Part shown: positions 13,171 through 13,242 of the stretch, piece by piece
Layout: every line of letters starts with the position of its first letter
How positions within the stretch are numbered: the first letter of the stretch is position 1
Source: GCA-016699895 sp964633435
GTDB lineage: Bacteria > Patescibacteriota > Saccharimonadia > Saccharimonadales > Saccharimonadaceae
Assembly: GCA_964633435.1 (NCBI GenBank)
Contig: CAZWHA010000010.1
Coordinates: 1 to 13,242 of the forward strand
Direction: 5' to 3'
Length of the DNA stretch: 13,242 nucleotides
Notes under the pieces: model-generated
Told to the model about the DNA's origin: nothing
Database searches by the model: none
The model's input: only the letters and a program-made list of their open reading frames with translations
Program-made: the position numbers and the translations under genes

Positions 13171-13242
13171 ATGCCAACCACCAATCTATATGGAGAAGAG
13201 GCCTTCCGACCAAACTACGAAGTCTTAGCGACATACTCATCC
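13171..13242 (+). CDS. Possible start of a gene running off the right edge
   Basis: An ATG at 13171 opens 24 codons without a stop to the window end, beginning MPTTNLYGEEAFRPNYEV. The composition (acidic and aromatic residues mixed, no low complexity) is protein-like. The frame is closed upstream by TAG at 13141, so this would be the true start. There is no Shine-Dalgarno sequence, and the only TATAAT on this strand (13167-13172) overlaps the ATG and could not serve it. The minus strand is also open here for short distances, including one frame ending DEYVAKTS followed by a TAG near 13215, which could be the end of another gene. Too short to decide. Confidence 0.3.
   Translation, partial: MPTTNLYGEEAFRPNYEVLATYSS

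Noticed and set aside
13167..13172. Plus-strand TATAAT as promoter of the right-edge frame
   Set aside because: It overlaps the ATG at 13171 and has no -35; a transcript from it would begin after the start codon.

Overview
The window looks like chromosomal DNA of a Candidatus Saccharibacteria (TM7) or related Patescibacteria/CPR bacterium. Grounds: the secreted protein's N-terminal signature and its C-Y-N-P linker, the VirD4/HerA-like ATPase with a small Pro-rich partner, and an rRNA locus in which 23S is not preceded by 16S. These lineage impressions come from memory of such genomes and were not searched. gyrA ends in a TGA that overlaps the next ATG, so TGA is a stop here. That argues against the TGA=Gly code of Absconditabacteria and Gracilibacteria. 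I see no insertion sequence, CRISPR array or phage gene.

Layout, minus strand, 5856 down to 1: gyrB, gyrA and a divergent-PAP2 (DUF212) membrane protein form a tight operon (gaps or overlaps of -1 to 8 nt) from a clear promoter (TTGACC-17-TATACT). About 80 nt later come tRNA-Ala(UGC) and tRNA-Ile(GAU), both with encoded CCA and probably their own promoter. A roughly 470-nt leader follows, with two tandem promoter candidates about 114 nt apart and a boxA-like site. At the left edge are the first ~33 nt of 23S rRNA. No 16S gene precedes it, so this is an unlinked 23S locus, and its Ala-Ile order is the reverse of the usual Ile-Ala.

Plus strand, 6089 to 8874: a two-gene unit, divergent from gyrB, encodes a 719-aa secreted modular protein (signal peptide, N-terminal domain, three Ig/PKD-like repeats each with a matched Cys pair, Cys-rich linker, DUF11-like domain, IPATG plus transmembrane anchor) and a 198-aa protein with a long soluble N-terminal half and two C-terminal transmembrane helices. 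It ends in a 14-bp perfect hairpin that serves two convergent operons.

Minus strand, 13093 down to 8949: a 137-aa four-helix membrane protein, a 162-aa Pro/Ala-rich protein with a conserved-looking C-terminal helix block, and a 1064-aa membrane-tethered VirD4/HerA-type ATPase with a long disordered tail. The last two share one reading frame, separated only by TAG and two codons. The first two have strong extended -10 boxes so close to their ATGs that the transcripts would be leaderless. At the right edge a plus-strand reading frame may be the start of another gene.

How the parts may relate: gyrase supplies the supercoiling that rRNA promoters depend on and is encoded just upstream of the 23S locus. 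The right half holds cell-envelope genes: a surface protein unit and a putative DNA- or substrate-translocating ATPase unit. A joint function for these two units is inference from adjacency only.
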